Source: an uncultured beta proteobacterium
GTDB taxonomy: Bacteria; Pseudomonadota; Gammaproteobacteria; Burkholderiales; Burkholderiaceae
DNA: 19,799 nucleotides
Assembly: GCA_903827075.1 (NCBI GenBank)
Contig: CAIKGX010000073.1
Span: 1-19,799, forward strand
Direction: 5' to 3'
In this document: piece by piece, positions 7,944 through 15,714 of the stretch
How positions within the stretch are numbered: position 1 is the stretch's first letter
Layout of the letters: every line of letters starts with the position of its first letter
The notes under the pieces: model-generated
Seen by the model: only the letters and a program-made list of their open reading frames with translations
Told to the model about the DNA's origin: nothing
The model's database searches: none
Program-made: the position numbers and the translations under genes

Positions 7944-8873
7944 ATGATATCGAGCATGACTGGTTATGGCAGCGCTTCTCACCAAGTCTCCCTGGGGGCT
8001 GGTGTGGTTGCTGATCTGCAAGTGGAATGTCGGGCTGTCAATAGCCGCTTTCTAGATTTGGGATTTCGTCTTCCGGACGAATGTCGCGGGGCTGAGCCTG
8101 CCTTACGAGAAATGGCTACACAAAGCCTGTCTCGTGGCAAGGTGGAGTTTAGGGCGGCATGGAGAGTCAATTCTGGTGCTGGCGCTGCTGCCAAGGCCAA
8201 TCCCCATGCTTTGGGCTCTCTGAATAGAGATCGCCTTGACGCTTTGTATACCCTGCAAGAAAAAGCCCAAGAAGCCTTTCCTAAGGCGGAAGAGTTACGT
8301 ATTGCGGATATCTTACGCTGGCCTGGGATAGTTTCTGAGCCCAGAGGTGAGGAAGAAGGTTGGATAGTAGCTACAGTAGAAGCAGGGCGCGCTGCTTTGG
8401 CTGCGCTGATGGAAAGTCGTCATGCTGAAGGAAAAGCTTTGGTAGGAGTTTTGACCACTATTACTAGCAGAATGCGGGAGATCGTAAAAACGATTGAACC
8501 TAAAGTTCCTGAATACGTAGCCCAGTATCAAGAAAAGCTCACCGAACGCTTATCTGAAGCTTTGGCTAGCCAAGAACAAGCTAAGGGCGGCACAGAGTTG
8601 ATGGAACGGATTCGTCAAGAGGTGGTGCTCTATGCCGTCAGAATTGATATTGCTGAAGAGTTTGCCCGCTTAAAAACCCATCTACAAGCAGTCGATACCG
8701 CTTTAGCTGGTAAAGGCCCGGTAGGTAAGCGCTTAGACTTCTTAATGCAAGAGCTCAACCGCGAAGCCAATACCTTGAGCTCCAAATCAGTTTCCGAGGA
8801 ATGCACACAGGCAGCCTTAGAGCTTAAGCTCTTGATTGAGCAAATGCGCGAACAAGTCCAAAATTTAGAGTAA
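7944..8873 (+). CDS. yicC: YicC/YloC family endoribonuclease
   Basis: YicC-family proteins are endoribonucleases; the E. coli member affects small-RNA stability and stationary-phase survival. The 309-residue product begins M-I-S-S-M-T-G-Y-G, the standard family start, and carries E-C-R-A-V-N-S-R-F-L-D and F-R-L-P in the N-terminal domain. The C-terminal DUF1732-like region includes G-T-E-L-M-E-R-I-R-Q-E and G-K-R-L-D-F-L-M-Q-E-L-N-R-E-A-N-T-L-S-S-K near 260-282. It is followed after 20 bases by gmk, a very conserved neighbour. There is no Shine-Dalgarno before the ATG, and a -10-like TACAAT ends six bases upstream, so the transcript may be leaderless. The divergent rph gene is another RNA-processing enzyme. 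Confidence 0.93.
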   Translation: MISSMTGYGSASHQVSLGAGVVADLQVECRAVNSRFLDLGFRLPDECRGAEPALREMATQSLSRGKVEFRAAWRVNSGAGAAAKANPHALGSLNRDRLDALYTLQEKAQEAFPKAEELRIADILRWPGIVSEPRGEEEGWIVATVEAGRAALAALMESRHAEGKALVGVLTTITSRMREIVKTIEPKVPEYVAQYQEKLTERLSEALASQEQAKGGTELMERIRQEVVLYAVRIDIAEEFARLKTHLQAVDTALAGKGPVGKRLDFLMQELNREANTLSSKSVSEECTQAALELKLLIEQMREQVQNLE

Positions 8874-8893
8874 TTGTTATTTTAATAAATCAT

Positions 8894-9544
8894 ATGGCTA
8901 GCCCTAAACTTAAACCCAATCTCTCTCCAGCCTACCAAGGCAGTATGTTGATGATTGTTGCGCCCTCGGGTGCTGGTAAATCTTCTTTGGTGAATGCTTT
9001 GCTGCAAGAAGATGCAGCGCTCAAGTTATCCCTATCTACTACAACGCGTGCCCCTAGGCTAGGAGAGGTGGATGGCAAAGACTACCGATTTGTCGCCAAA
9101 GAAGAATTCATTGCCGAGCGCGATCAAGGCCTCTTTTTAGAATACGCAGAAGTGCACGGTAATTTCTATGGCACTTCCCGTGCCTGGATTGAAGCTCAGA
9201 TGAAAACCGGGCGCGATGTCATGTTGGAGATTGACTGGCAGGGTGCGCAACAAATTCGTGAACTCATTCCAGAAGTGCAATGGATTTTTATCTTCCCCCC
9301 CTCATTTGAAGCTCTTGAGGAGCGTTTACGCAAAAGAGGACAGGATGATGAAGCCACGATTCAGAAGCGCTTAGCTGCGGCCCATCTAGAGCTTGGGCAT
9401 GCCCATGAAGCCGATTTCATTGTGGTGAATGATGATTTTGAGCAAGCCTTGTCAGATTTAAGGCATGTTGTAGCTGCCAGCCGCCTTCGTTCAGGTCCCA
9501 GCATGGCCCGCAATCCAGCGCTTTTAAGGCGTCTTGGGGTCTAA
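8894..9544 (+). CDS. gmk: Guanylate kinase
   Basis: It phosphorylates GMP to GDP with ATP, feeding GTP and (p)ppGpp pools. The 216-residue product has the P-loop A-P-S-G-A-G-K-S-S at about 23-31, the GMP-binding S-T-T-T-R-A-P-R-L-G-E-V-D-G-K-D-Y near 48-64, and the segments F-L-E-Y-A-E-V-H-G-N-F-Y-G-T and D-W-Q-G-A-Q-Q-I. Length is normal. The ATG at 8894 gives a slightly long N-terminus before the conserved M-L-M-I-V-A-P; there is no clear Shine-Dalgarno, and an AT-rich TTTAAT (8881-8886) ends seven bases before the ATG. It lies between yicC and rpoZ, the classical order, and shares a nucleotide theme with spoT downstream. Confidence 0.95.
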   Translation: MASPKLKPNLSPAYQGSMLMIVAPSGAGKSSLVNALLQEDAALKLSLSTTTRAPRLGEVDGKDYRFVAKEEFIAERDQGLFLEYAEVHGNFYGTSRAWIEAQMKTGRDVMLEIDWQGAQQIRELIPEVQWIFIFPPSFEALEERLRKRGQDDEATIQKRLAAAHLELGHAHEADFIVVNDDFEQALSDLRHVVAASRLRSGPSMARNPALLRRLGV

Positions 9545-9588
9545 TCAGTTATCCTATGGGTATTGCAGTTAATTTAAGTGAGTAGAGC

Positions 9589-9792
9589 ATGGCACGTATT
9601 ACCGTAGAAGATTGTATGAAAACCATCCCCAATCGTTTTGAACTCGTATTGGCTGCGACTTATCGCGCACGTCAATTAGTTCAAGGTCACTCCCCACGTG
9701 TTGAGTCCAGAGATAAAGCAACGGTAGTTGCGTTGCGCGAAGTTGCCGCTGGTGTGACTGACCGTGACATGCTGACCAAAGTACCTTTGTAA
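9589..9792 (+). CDS. rpoZ: DNA-directed RNA polymerase subunit omega
   Basis: Omega is the smallest RNA polymerase subunit; it helps assemble beta-prime and forms part of one ppGpp-binding site. The 67-residue product matches the family in size and sequence: M-A-R-I-T-V-E-D-C at the start, N-R-F-E-L-V-L-A-A-T-Y-R-A-R-Q-L near 16-31, and K-A-T-V-V-A-L-R-E-V-A-A-G near 43-55. A GAGTAGAG purine-rich site precedes the ATG. It sits 44 bases after gmk and 15 before spoT, so omega and the ppGpp enzyme are probably co-expressed. Confidence 0.96.
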   Translation: MARITVEDCMKTIPNRFELVLAATYRARQLVQGHSPRVESRDKATVVALREVAAGVTDRDMLTKVPL

Positions 9793-9807
9793 TTTAGGGG
9801 TTCCGGT

Positions 9808-12150
9808 GTGGAGCTCCCCTTAAGTAACCCAAACACATCGGACTCGCACGGACAGGTCTCGCCTCAAGAGGCCACTAAAACCGAAAAAAAATCGATTATT
9901 GCCTCTTTGTTGGCGCATTCTAGTCGGCATTTATTTGGGCCAACCTCTGCGCCCAATTTACCGCTTAAGCATCAAGTTGTTTCTATAGAAGGTTTAATTT
10001 CTAAGCTGACTTATCTCAAGCCAGAAGAAGTGGCCTTGATTAAAAAAGCCTTTCATTTTTCTGATGCTGCTCACTTAGGGCAATACCGTCATAGTGGAGA
10101 GCCTTACATTACCCATCCTGTTGCGGTAGCTGAGCTCTGTGCTACTTGGCGTTTAGATGCCCCATCGATCATGGCAGCGCTCCTGCATGACGTGATTGAG
10201 GATACGGGTTGCACGAAAGCAGACCTGGTAGATAAGTTTGGTAGCAAGGTTGCTGAACTAGTTGAAGGCTTAACGAAGCTCGATAAATTAGAGTTTCAGA
10301 GCCATGCTGAAGCACAGGCCGAGAGTTTTCGAAAAATGTTCATGGCTATGGCGCGCGATGTGCGCGTCATTCTAGTTAAGCTGGCAGATCGTACGCATAA
10401 CATGCGCACGCTCGATGCTGTTCCTATGGAAAAGCGTCGTCGGGTTGCCGCTGAAACCATTGAGATCTACGCGCCCATTGCTCATCGATTGGGTTTAAAC
10501 ATCATCTACCGTGATTTACAAGATTTGAGTTTCCGTTATTCCATGCCGATGCGCTTTAGGGTAATTGAGACTGCGGTTAAAAGGGCGCGCGGCAATCGCA
10601 AAGAGATGGTGGAAAAGATTTTGCAGGCCACCCGTATGGCGTTTTCTAAGCTCAATTTAGAGGTGGATTTACGCGGTCGAGAAAAAACCCTCTTTAGTAT
10701 CTATAGCAAAATGCGCAGCAAACATTTGAGTTTTTCTCAGGTGCTAGATGTCTATGCATTCCGCGTAACAGTTCATACAATTGATGAGTGCTATCGCGCA
10801 TTAGGTATTTTGCACTCGATGTATAAGCCGATGCCCGGTAAGTTCAAGGACTACATCGCGATTCCCAAGATTAATGGTTATCAATCGCTACACACTACGT
10901 TGTTAGGTCCATCAGGCGTCCCGGTAGAGTTTCAGATTCGTACCAGTGATATGCATGCAGTTGCCGAAGCGGGTGTTGCCGCGCATTGGGTCTATAAAGA
11001 TGGTTCACCCGATCTGAGTGAAGTACAAAATAGGGCGCATCAATGGCTGCAATCCTTGATAGATATTCAGGATAGTAGCGGGGATTCTCAAGAGTTCTTA
11101 GAGCATGTCAAGATCGATTTGTTTCCTGATGCGGTTTATGTATTTACACCCAAAGGGCAAATTCGGGCATTACCACGGGGCGCCACCGCTCTTGATTTTG
11201 CCTACTCTGTTCACAGTGACCTGGGAAACACCTGTGTCGCTGTCAAGATTAATGGCTTGCAGTTGCCGCTACGCAGTGAGTTAAAAAATGGTGACATTGT
11301 TGAGGTCATTACATCAACGAACTCACAACCTAACCCTGGTTGGTTGGCGTTTGTGAGAACTGGTAAAGCCCGTGCGTCTATTCGACATTCTTTAAAGACC
11401 AAACACTATGCAGAATCTTTGCAATTGGGTGAGCGCCTATTAGCTAGCGCCTTGCGGCAACAAGAGGTTGATGCTGGCTTGTTGAGTCCAGAAATTTGGG
11501 AAAAGCTCATGCATTGGACGGGTGATAAAAACCGCGAAGAGGCTTGTGTCAATATCGCCTTAGGCCGCCGGTCTGCCCAAGAGTTAGCCATTCGATTAAA
11601 GATCTTGATTAATGAGGATGGTGGTACAGATCAAATGCGTCTAGGTGTTGCAGACTGGGTTTCTCCTCAACAAGAAATTGCCTCACACCACCAGCGTCAA
11701 GCCATTTTGGTTGATGGGCGCGAAGGAAACTCGATTAGCTTTCAGAGTTGCTGTCATCCCATTCCTGGTGACAACATCATTGGCTATCTTGGTAAAGGCG
11801 AAGGCCTTCAAGTTCACACGAACGACTGCCCACTGGCCCTGCGAATGCTCTCTAAGGATAGTGATAAGTGGGTTGAGGTGGAGTGGGGCAAGGAAGTCAA
11901 CCGAGAGTTCGAAGTTGATCTCGCAATTGATACACGTCAGGGCAAAGGCGTGCTGGCGCGAGTAGCTAGTAGTGTGACCGCTGCTGATTCGAACATCATG
12001 AATGTCTCTATGGCAGATCAGCATAAGGAAGATGCTGTGACGATTCACTTTACAATCCAAGTATCTGATCGCTTTCATCTCTCCAAGGTCATGCGTAGCC
12101 TACGTACTAATCATGACGTCATGCGGGTAACTCGCACCCGCACGGTCTAA
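9808..12150 (+). CDS. spoT: Bifunctional (p)ppGpp synthetase/hydrolase (SpoT/Rel type)
   Basis: This long RelA/SpoT homologue controls the stringent response by making and degrading (p)ppGpp. The 780-residue product has an HD hydrolase domain with H-D-V-I-E-D-T at residues 127-133, preceded by R-H-S-G-E-P-Y-I-T-H-P (94-104), and K-L-A-D-R-T-H-N-M near 191-199. The synthetase domain contains G-R-E-K-T-L-F-S-I-Y near 290-299 and G-K-F-K-D-Y-I-A near 344-351, followed by N-G-Y-Q-S-L-H-T-T. The basic K-F-K-D form corresponds to the RxKD motif of bifunctional enzymes rather than the acidic ExDD of monofunctional RelA. A TGS domain (about 443-505) and a C-terminal ACT domain (about 705-780) follow. 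The HD residues are intact, so hydrolysis is expected. The start is GTG 9808 with AGGGG seven bases upstream. It is the last gene of the yicC-gmk-rpoZ-spoT run and converges on greB. Confidence 0.94.
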   Translation: MELPLSNPNTSDSHGQVSPQEATKTEKKSIIASLLAHSSRHLFGPTSAPNLPLKHQVVSIEGLISKLTYLKPEEVALIKKAFHFSDAAHLGQYRHSGEPYITHPVAVAELCATWRLDAPSIMAALLHDVIEDTGCTKADLVDKFGSKVAELVEGLTKLDKLEFQSHAEAQAESFRKMFMAMARDVRVILVKLADRTHNMRTLDAVPMEKRRRVAAETIEIYAPIAHRLGLNIIYRDLQDLSFRYSMPMRFRVIETAVKRARGNRKEMVEKILQATRMAFSKLNLEVDLRGREKTLFSIYSKMRSKHLSFSQVLDVYAFRVTVHTIDECYRALGILHSMYKPMPGKFKDYIAIPKINGYQSLHTTLLGPSGVPVEFQIRTSDMHAVAEAGVAAHWVYKDGSPDLSEVQNRAHQWLQSLIDIQDSSGDSQEFLEHVKIDLFPDAVYVFTPKGQIRALPRGATALDFAYSVHSDLGNTCVAVKINGLQLPLRSELKNGDIVEVITSTNSQPNPGWLAFVRTGKARASIRHSLKTKHYAESLQLGERLLASALRQQEVDAGLLSPEIWEKLMHWTGDKNREEACVNIALGRRSAQELAIRLKILINEDGGTDQMRLGVADWVSPQQEIASHHQRQAILVDGREGNSISFQSCCHPIPGDNIIGYLGKGEGLQVHTNDCPLALRMLSKDSDKWVEVEWGKEVNREFEVDLAIDTRQGKGVLARVASSVTAADSNIMNVSMADQHKEDAVTIHFTIQVSDRFHLSKVMRSLRTNHDVMRVTRTRTV

Positions 12151-12164
12151 TTCCGACCTAAGTA

Positions 12165-12665
12165 CTAGCGGTATTCAACATCTAAAATTTCTATTTCAGT
12201 AGGACCGGTGGGTGTTTGAATTTTGACGCAGTCGCCTATGCGGGCCTTGATCAAGGCTTTGGCAATCGGGGATACCCAACTCACGTAACCTTGGTCTAAA
12301 TCGACCTCATCGACCCCTACGATCGTGATCGTGGTTTCTTTTCCACAATCAACCCCTTCCAGATTGGAATAGGTGACCGTAGCCCCAAAAAATACCTGCG
12401 TGGCATCGGATTCTCCAGATTTGCGGGCACCGTTATCGACCACTACAGCAAATTCGAGGCGTTGATTCAGAAAGCGAATTCGGCGATCAATCTCACGAAG
12501 GCGCTTTTTTCCATAGATATAGTCGCCATTTTCCGAGCGATCGCCATTCGAAGCTGCCCAGTGAACTACCTTGACAACCTCCGGCCGATCAAGGTTCAAG
12601 AGCTGCAAAAGCTCGCATTTAATACGTTCGTGGCCAGCGGGTGTGATGTAGTTCTTCTCTTCCAT
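12165..12665 (-). CDS. greB: Transcription elongation factor GreB
   Basis: GreB enters the RNA polymerase secondary channel and stimulates cleavage of backtracked RNA. The 166-residue product has the N-terminal coiled-coil with the acidic tip G-D42-R-S-E45-N-G-D-Y, followed by Y-G-K-K-R-L-R-E-I-D-R-R-I-R-F-L near 51-66, which matches GreB rather than GreA. The C-terminal FKBP-like domain contains V-F-F-G-A-T-V and S-P-I-A-K-A-L-I. The frame is open upstream to 12818, but that part is the antisense of a tRNA gene (for example G-I-E-P-T-T-P-W), so ATG 12665 (M-E-E-K-N-Y-I-T-P-A-G) is the start. No Shine-Dalgarno is visible, and a CATAAT hexamer ends six bases before the ATG. It is convergent with spoT, with 14 bases between the stops. 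Confidence 0.94.
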   Translation of the reverse strand: MEEKNYITPAGHERIKCELLQLLNLDRPEVVKVVHWAASNGDRSENGDYIYGKKRLREIDRRIRFLNQRLEFAVVVDNGARKSGESDATQVFFGATVTYSNLEGVDCGKETTITIVGVDEVDLDQGYVSWVSPIAKALIKARIGDCVKIQTPTGPTEIEILDVEYR

Positions 12666-12667
12666 GG

Positions 12668-12677
12668 CATAATTATG
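12668..12677. promoter_or_regulatory. Shared palindromic -10 element (CATAATTATG) for greB and tRNA-Arg
   Basis: CATAATTATG is a perfect 10-bp palindrome in the 18 bases between the greB start and the tRNA 5' end. Read on the plus strand, CATAAT (12668-12673) lies ten bases before the tRNA. Read on the minus strand, CATAAT (12677-12672) ends six bases before the greB ATG. Neither direction has a clear -35, and each upstream region lies inside the other gene. Confidence 0.4.
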
Positions 12678-12683
12678 GCTGTT

Positions 12684-12760
12684 GCGGCTGTAGCTCAGTT
12701 GGATAGAGTACTTGGCTACGAACCAAGGGGTCGTGGGTTCAATTCCTGCCAGCCGCACCA
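12684..12760 (+). tRNA. tRNA-Arg (anticodon ACG)
   Basis: The full cloverleaf is visible. The acceptor stem pairs GCGGCTG (12684-12690) with CAGCCGC (12750-12756 region), followed by an A discriminator and encoded CCA. The D-arm has GCTC/GAGT around AGTTGGATA. The anticodon stem is CTTGG/CCAAG with loop CTACGAA, placing ACG at 12718-12720, read as ICG for CGN arginine codons. The T-loop is TTCAATT. It is a stand-alone tRNA gene whose promoter must lie partly inside greB. Confidence 0.96.
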
Positions 12761-12769
12761 CCTCATATT

Positions 12770-12799
12770 GGGGCCTAGTTGAAAGACTGGGCCCCTTTT
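12770..12799 (+). terminator. Rho-independent terminator of tRNA-Arg
   Basis: GGGGCCTAGT (12770-12779) pairs with ACTGGGCCCC (12786-12795) over ten base pairs with one G-U, around a six-base loop TGAAAG, followed by TTTT (12796-12799). It starts ten bases after the tRNA CCA end and separates it from the lipid-transport operon. Confidence 0.9.
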
Positions 12800-12839
12800 C
12801 CATTTTTAGACTTTTCACAGCATTTTCATAGAGATCCCT

Positions 12840-12845
12840 TATAGT
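12840..12845 (+). promoter_or_regulatory. -10-like TATAGT six bases before the MlaE-type permease ATG
   Basis: TATAGT matches the -10 consensus at 5 of 6 positions. It is followed by TTGTCT and then the ATG at 12852. No Shine-Dalgarno is present. The region after the tRNA terminator (12800-12839) has only weak -35-like T-rich stretches. Transcription starting at the usual distance would yield an essentially leaderless mRNA. Confidence 0.4.
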
Positions 12846-12851
12846 TTGTCT

Positions 12852-14024
12852 ATGAGCCTTTCTGACCCCAATTCTTTACCTACAGTAGTGCCAGTTGCGA
12901 TTTGGTCGCAAACGGACCTGACTCAGGCACAGGTGTCATTAAGTGGTCAAGTCAACGTCTATTCATTGGCTGGGGTGTGGACTGATGTTCGCCAAAAACA
13001 AACTGCTTGGTTAGAGCAGGGCGGCGGTAAAACCCAATCTCTCATTTTCGATGCTTCTAAAGTCAGCTCTTTAGATGGATCTGCTTTTGCATTCTTAATT
13101 GATGTGCAAGAGACGCAACAAAAAGCAGGCGGTAAATTTGAAATCCAAGGAATGGATCCAAAATATCAACCTCTGCTGCATGAGTTTGACCCCATCAATA
13201 ATCTCTTCCCTGTACCCACCCCAAAACCAAAACAAAGTTTTGTCGTGAGCACAGGTATGGCCACTCAGAATCTACTCGATGATGCGCGCGGCTTGATTAC
13301 CTTCACAGGACATCTTTCTGCTGATTTGGTTTGGTCAATCCGCAACTTAAGACAGGTGCGCTGGGGTGATTTTGTCAATGCTGCTGTGGAAGCGGGCATT
13401 AATGCTTTGCCAATCGTTGGCCTTGTTTCATTTTTGATTGGTGTCATTTTGTCCTTTCAGGCAGCCATTGGAATGCAGCAGTTTGGCGCAGTCTCTTTTG
13501 TTGGACCATTGGCCGCCCTGGGGATTGTTCGTGAAATGGGTCCTTTGATCACAGCCATATTGCTTGCAGGCCGTTCATCGGCTGCATTTGCTGCTGAGAT
13601 TGGCACGATGACTGTGAATAGCGAAGTAGATGCCTTGGTGACAGGTGGTTTAAGTCCTATACGCTTTTTGGTGGTGCCAAGGGTACTTGCAGGCATTTTA
13701 GTAATGCCTATTCTCACTTTGTATGCAGACATCGTCAGTATTTTTGCGTCGATGGTGACGATGTTGGCGTATGGCATTCCATTCATTAATTTTTATAACG
13801 GTATGTTAGCGGCAGTCGGTATCGAAGACATCACATCTGGCTTGATCAAAGCCACTCTATTTGGCGTCGTGGTGTCTGCTGTGGGTTGTCTGAGAGGCAT
13901 GCAGACGGGCACTGGTGCAGCTGCCGTGGGTATCTCTGCAACGCGGGCAGTGGTGAGTAGTATCGTCATGATCGTTTTGGTGGATGGTGTGTTCGCCTTC
14001 ATCTCTTATAAGACTGGTTTCTAA
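12852..14024 (+). CDS. MlaE-family lipid ABC transporter permease with N-terminal STAS domain
   Basis: This is the inner-membrane permease of an MCE-type lipid transporter that moves phospholipids or related lipids between inner membrane and periplasm. Residues about 20-115 form a STAS-like domain (S-L-I-F-D-A-S-K-V-S-S-L-D-G-S-A-F-A-F-L resembles the MlaB strand and helix). Residues about 150-390 are the MlaE permease with F-L-I-G-V-I-L-S-F-Q, G-I-V-R-E-M-G-P-L-I-T-A-I-L-L-A-G-R and E-I-G-T-M-x-V-N-S-E-V-D-A-L hallmarks and several hydrophobic segments. STAS and permease are thus one polypeptide, whereas E. coli has separate MlaB and MlaE. TTG 12846 is in frame, but ATG 12852 is preferred. 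The TAA overlaps the next gene's ATG by one base. It is first of a four-gene operon. Confidence 0.9.
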   Translation: MSLSDPNSLPTVVPVAIWSQTDLTQAQVSLSGQVNVYSLAGVWTDVRQKQTAWLEQGGGKTQSLIFDASKVSSLDGSAFAFLIDVQETQQKAGGKFEIQGMDPKYQPLLHEFDPINNLFPVPTPKPKQSFVVSTGMATQNLLDDARGLITFTGHLSADLVWSIRNLRQVRWGDFVNAAVEAGINALPIVGLVSFLIGVILSFQAAIGMQQFGAVSFVGPLAALGIVREMGPLITAILLAGRSSAAFAAEIGTMTVNSEVDALVTGGLSPIRFLVVPRVLAGILVMPILTLYADIVSIFASMVTMLAYGIPFINFYNGMLAAVGIEDITSGLIKATLFGVVVSAVGCLRGMQTGTGAAAVGISATRAVVSSIVMIVLVDGVFAFISYKTGF

Positions 14025-14803
14025 TGACTGCCACCACCCCCAATACCCCCATTGCTATCGATGTTCAAAATCTCACTGTGGGTTACGGTTCGAATATCTT
14101 GTTGCAGAACCTCAATTTTTCGGTAACGAATGGTGAGATCTTCGTCATCCTAGGGGGTTCAGGGTGTGGAAAATCCAGTCTTCTCAAGAATCTCTTTGGT
14201 CTATACCAGCCGATTGCAGGAGATGTGCTGATCGAAGGGCAGAACATTACTACCGCTCTAGGTGCTGAGCGTCAAAAAATTATGACTAGCTTTGGTGTGA
14301 TGTATCAACAGGGAGCCTTATTTGGTTCCATGAATTTATTGGATAACGTGACCCTCTTTATGGAGGAATACACGCAATTAACTCAAGCACAGATGGCCTT
14401 ATTAGCGCGTTGTAAATTAGATTTGGTGGGCCTACTCCCTTATGAAACATATATGCCCAGTGAAATCAGTGGCGGTATGCAAAAAAGAGCGGCAATTGCC
14501 AGAGCGATGGCCTTGGACCCTAAAATATTATTTTTGGATGAGCCTTCAGCGGGATTAGATCCCATTACTTCAGCCGATCTCGATAGCACTATTTTGGATC
14601 TCTCTAAGAATTTAGGTTTTACCTTTGTGATTGTGTCCCATGAATTAGCGAGTATTTATTCTATTGCCGACAAAGTCATCATGTTGGATAAGGACGCCAA
14701 AGGCATTATTGCTGAGGGTGATCCCAAGGTGTTAAGAGACACCAGTAAAGACCCTCGAGTGCATCAATTCTTTAATCGCATCATGAGCAAGGAAGCAGCA
14801 TGA
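14024..14803 (+). CDS. MlaF-family ABC transporter ATP-binding protein
   Basis: This is the cytoplasmic ATPase that powers the lipid transporter with the preceding permease. The 259-residue product has Walker A G-G-S-G-C-G-K-S (44-51), a Q-loop in M-Y-Q-Q-G-A-L-F (93-100), the signature I-S-G-G-M-Q-K-R (148-155), Walker B K-I-L-F-L-D-E-P (167-174) with G-L-D-P, and the switch H206 in V-S-H-E-L. The M-Y-Q-Q-G-A-L-F and G-G-M-Q-K-R-A variants are characteristic of the MlaF/MCE ATPases. Its ATG overlaps the permease stop by one base and its own stop overlaps the next start by four, so the subunits are translationally coupled. Confidence 0.94.
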   Translation: MTATTPNTPIAIDVQNLTVGYGSNILLQNLNFSVTNGEIFVILGGSGCGKSSLLKNLFGLYQPIAGDVLIEGQNITTALGAERQKIMTSFGVMYQQGALFGSMNLLDNVTLFMEEYTQLTQAQMALLARCKLDLVGLLPYETYMPSEISGGMQKRAAIARAMALDPKILFLDEPSAGLDPITSADLDSTILDLSKNLGFTFVIVSHELASIYSIADKVIMLDKDAKGIIAEGDPKVLRDTSKDPRVHQFFNRIMSKEAA

Positions 14804-15714
14804 GTAATAACTCTAATCCCAATTATTTTCGTTTAGGTATTTTCGTGCTGGCGGCGATCGGGGTGCTGGTCGCCGTTATTCTCATCTTTGGATCGGGCAA
14901 ATTTTTCAGGTCTTCGTTCTATGTAGAAACTTATATTAAACAATCGGTGACGGGCTTAGATACCGGGGCAGCCGTTCGCTTTCGTGGAGTGAAATTGGGC
15001 CAAGTTACTTTCATTGGTTTGACCGGTGATAGCTATGAAAAAGATCTTCCCCTATTAGATCGTCGTGAATATGTCATGGTTCGTATGCAAATTTTTGGTG
15101 ATAGCGTTGATTCCGAAGATTTTTCCGGTTTAATTAAAAATGGTTTGCGCGCTCGGGTGAAGTCCATGGGTATTACCGGCGTTAATTACATTGAATTTGA
15201 TTTTAGTTCGAGCGCTTCTCAATACCCCTCCTTGCCTTATTCTTGGGATGCAAAATATCCAGTAGTTCCTTCAATGCCTAATCAAGCCGATGAAATCATC
15301 TCTGGAATTCAGAAGTTGATCATCGCGCTCAATGAAGTCAATATTGACGGTACACAGAAAAAGTTTGATGCGCTCCTCGTTAATCTCAATACCTTAATGG
15401 CTGGAAGCGCTAAGGACAATCAAGGTCTCATCACTACCGTCAAGGATCTCAATGTATTGCTTGAACGGATTGCCAAGGTCACGGATAAGGATCAATTAAA
15501 TATTTTGGTACGCGAATTGGTAGCTACTATGGTCGCGCTTCAGCAGACTGTCAGCAGTATCCAAGGCGATACCAGCGTCACCATGGAAAACATTAAGCAG
15601 GCCAGCGAGCAGCTCAATGAATTTTCTCGAATTGCGAGTCAATCACCCTCGACCTTGATTTGGGGAGAGCCACCTCCTAGGATCACACCTCCGATGAATG
15701 GAGCCCAAAAATGA
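14800..15714 (+). CDS. MlaD-family (MCE domain) substrate-binding protein
   Basis: MCE proteins are anchored in the inner membrane and form hexameric rings that carry lipid across the periplasm. The 304-residue product has a short cytoplasmic N-terminus, a single membrane anchor at about 12-32, and an MCE domain at about 41-135 beginning with V-E-T-Y-I-K-Q-S-V-T-G-L and G-A-A-V-R-F-R-G-V-K-L-G-Q-V. A long, probably helical C-terminal region follows (about 165-285), and the end is proline-rich (P-P-P-R-I-T-P-P). At 304 residues it is longer than E. coli MlaD (about 180) and has the single-MCE plus helix architecture seen in YrbD-like/Mce relatives. ATGA overlaps join it to both neighbours. Confidence 0.9.
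   Translation: MSNNSNPNYFRLGIFVLAAIGVLVAVILIFGSGKFFRSSFYVETYIKQSVTGLDTGAAVRFRGVKLGQVTFIGLTGDSYEKDLPLLDRREYVMVRMQIFGDSVDSEDFSGLIKNGLRARVKSMGITGVNYIEFDFSSSASQYPSLPYSWDAKYPVVPSMPNQADEIISGIQKLIIALNEVNIDGTQKKFDALLVNLNTLMAGSAKDNQGLITTVKDLNVLLERIAKVTDKDQLNILVRELVATMVALQQTVSSIQGDTSVTMENIKQASEQLNEFSRIASQSPSTLIWGEPPPRITPPMNGAQK

Noticed and set aside
8891..8902. CATATGGCTAGC at the gmk start resembles the NdeI-NheI junction of expression vectors
   Set aside because: The flanking sequence is ordinary yicC-gmk chromosome with no other vector sequence, so two six-base sites meeting here is coincidence.
12666..12818. N-terminal extension of GreB by 51 codons
   Set aside because: It runs antisense through the tRNA-Arg gene and its terminator; translations such as G-I-E-P-T-T-P-W are a familiar artefact of tRNA antisense reading.
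13457..14002. Minus-strand ORFs opposite the MlaE-type permease
   Set aside because: They are composition shadows of a hydrophobic-coding gene on the plus strand, with repetitive Ala/Pro/Thr content and no family features.
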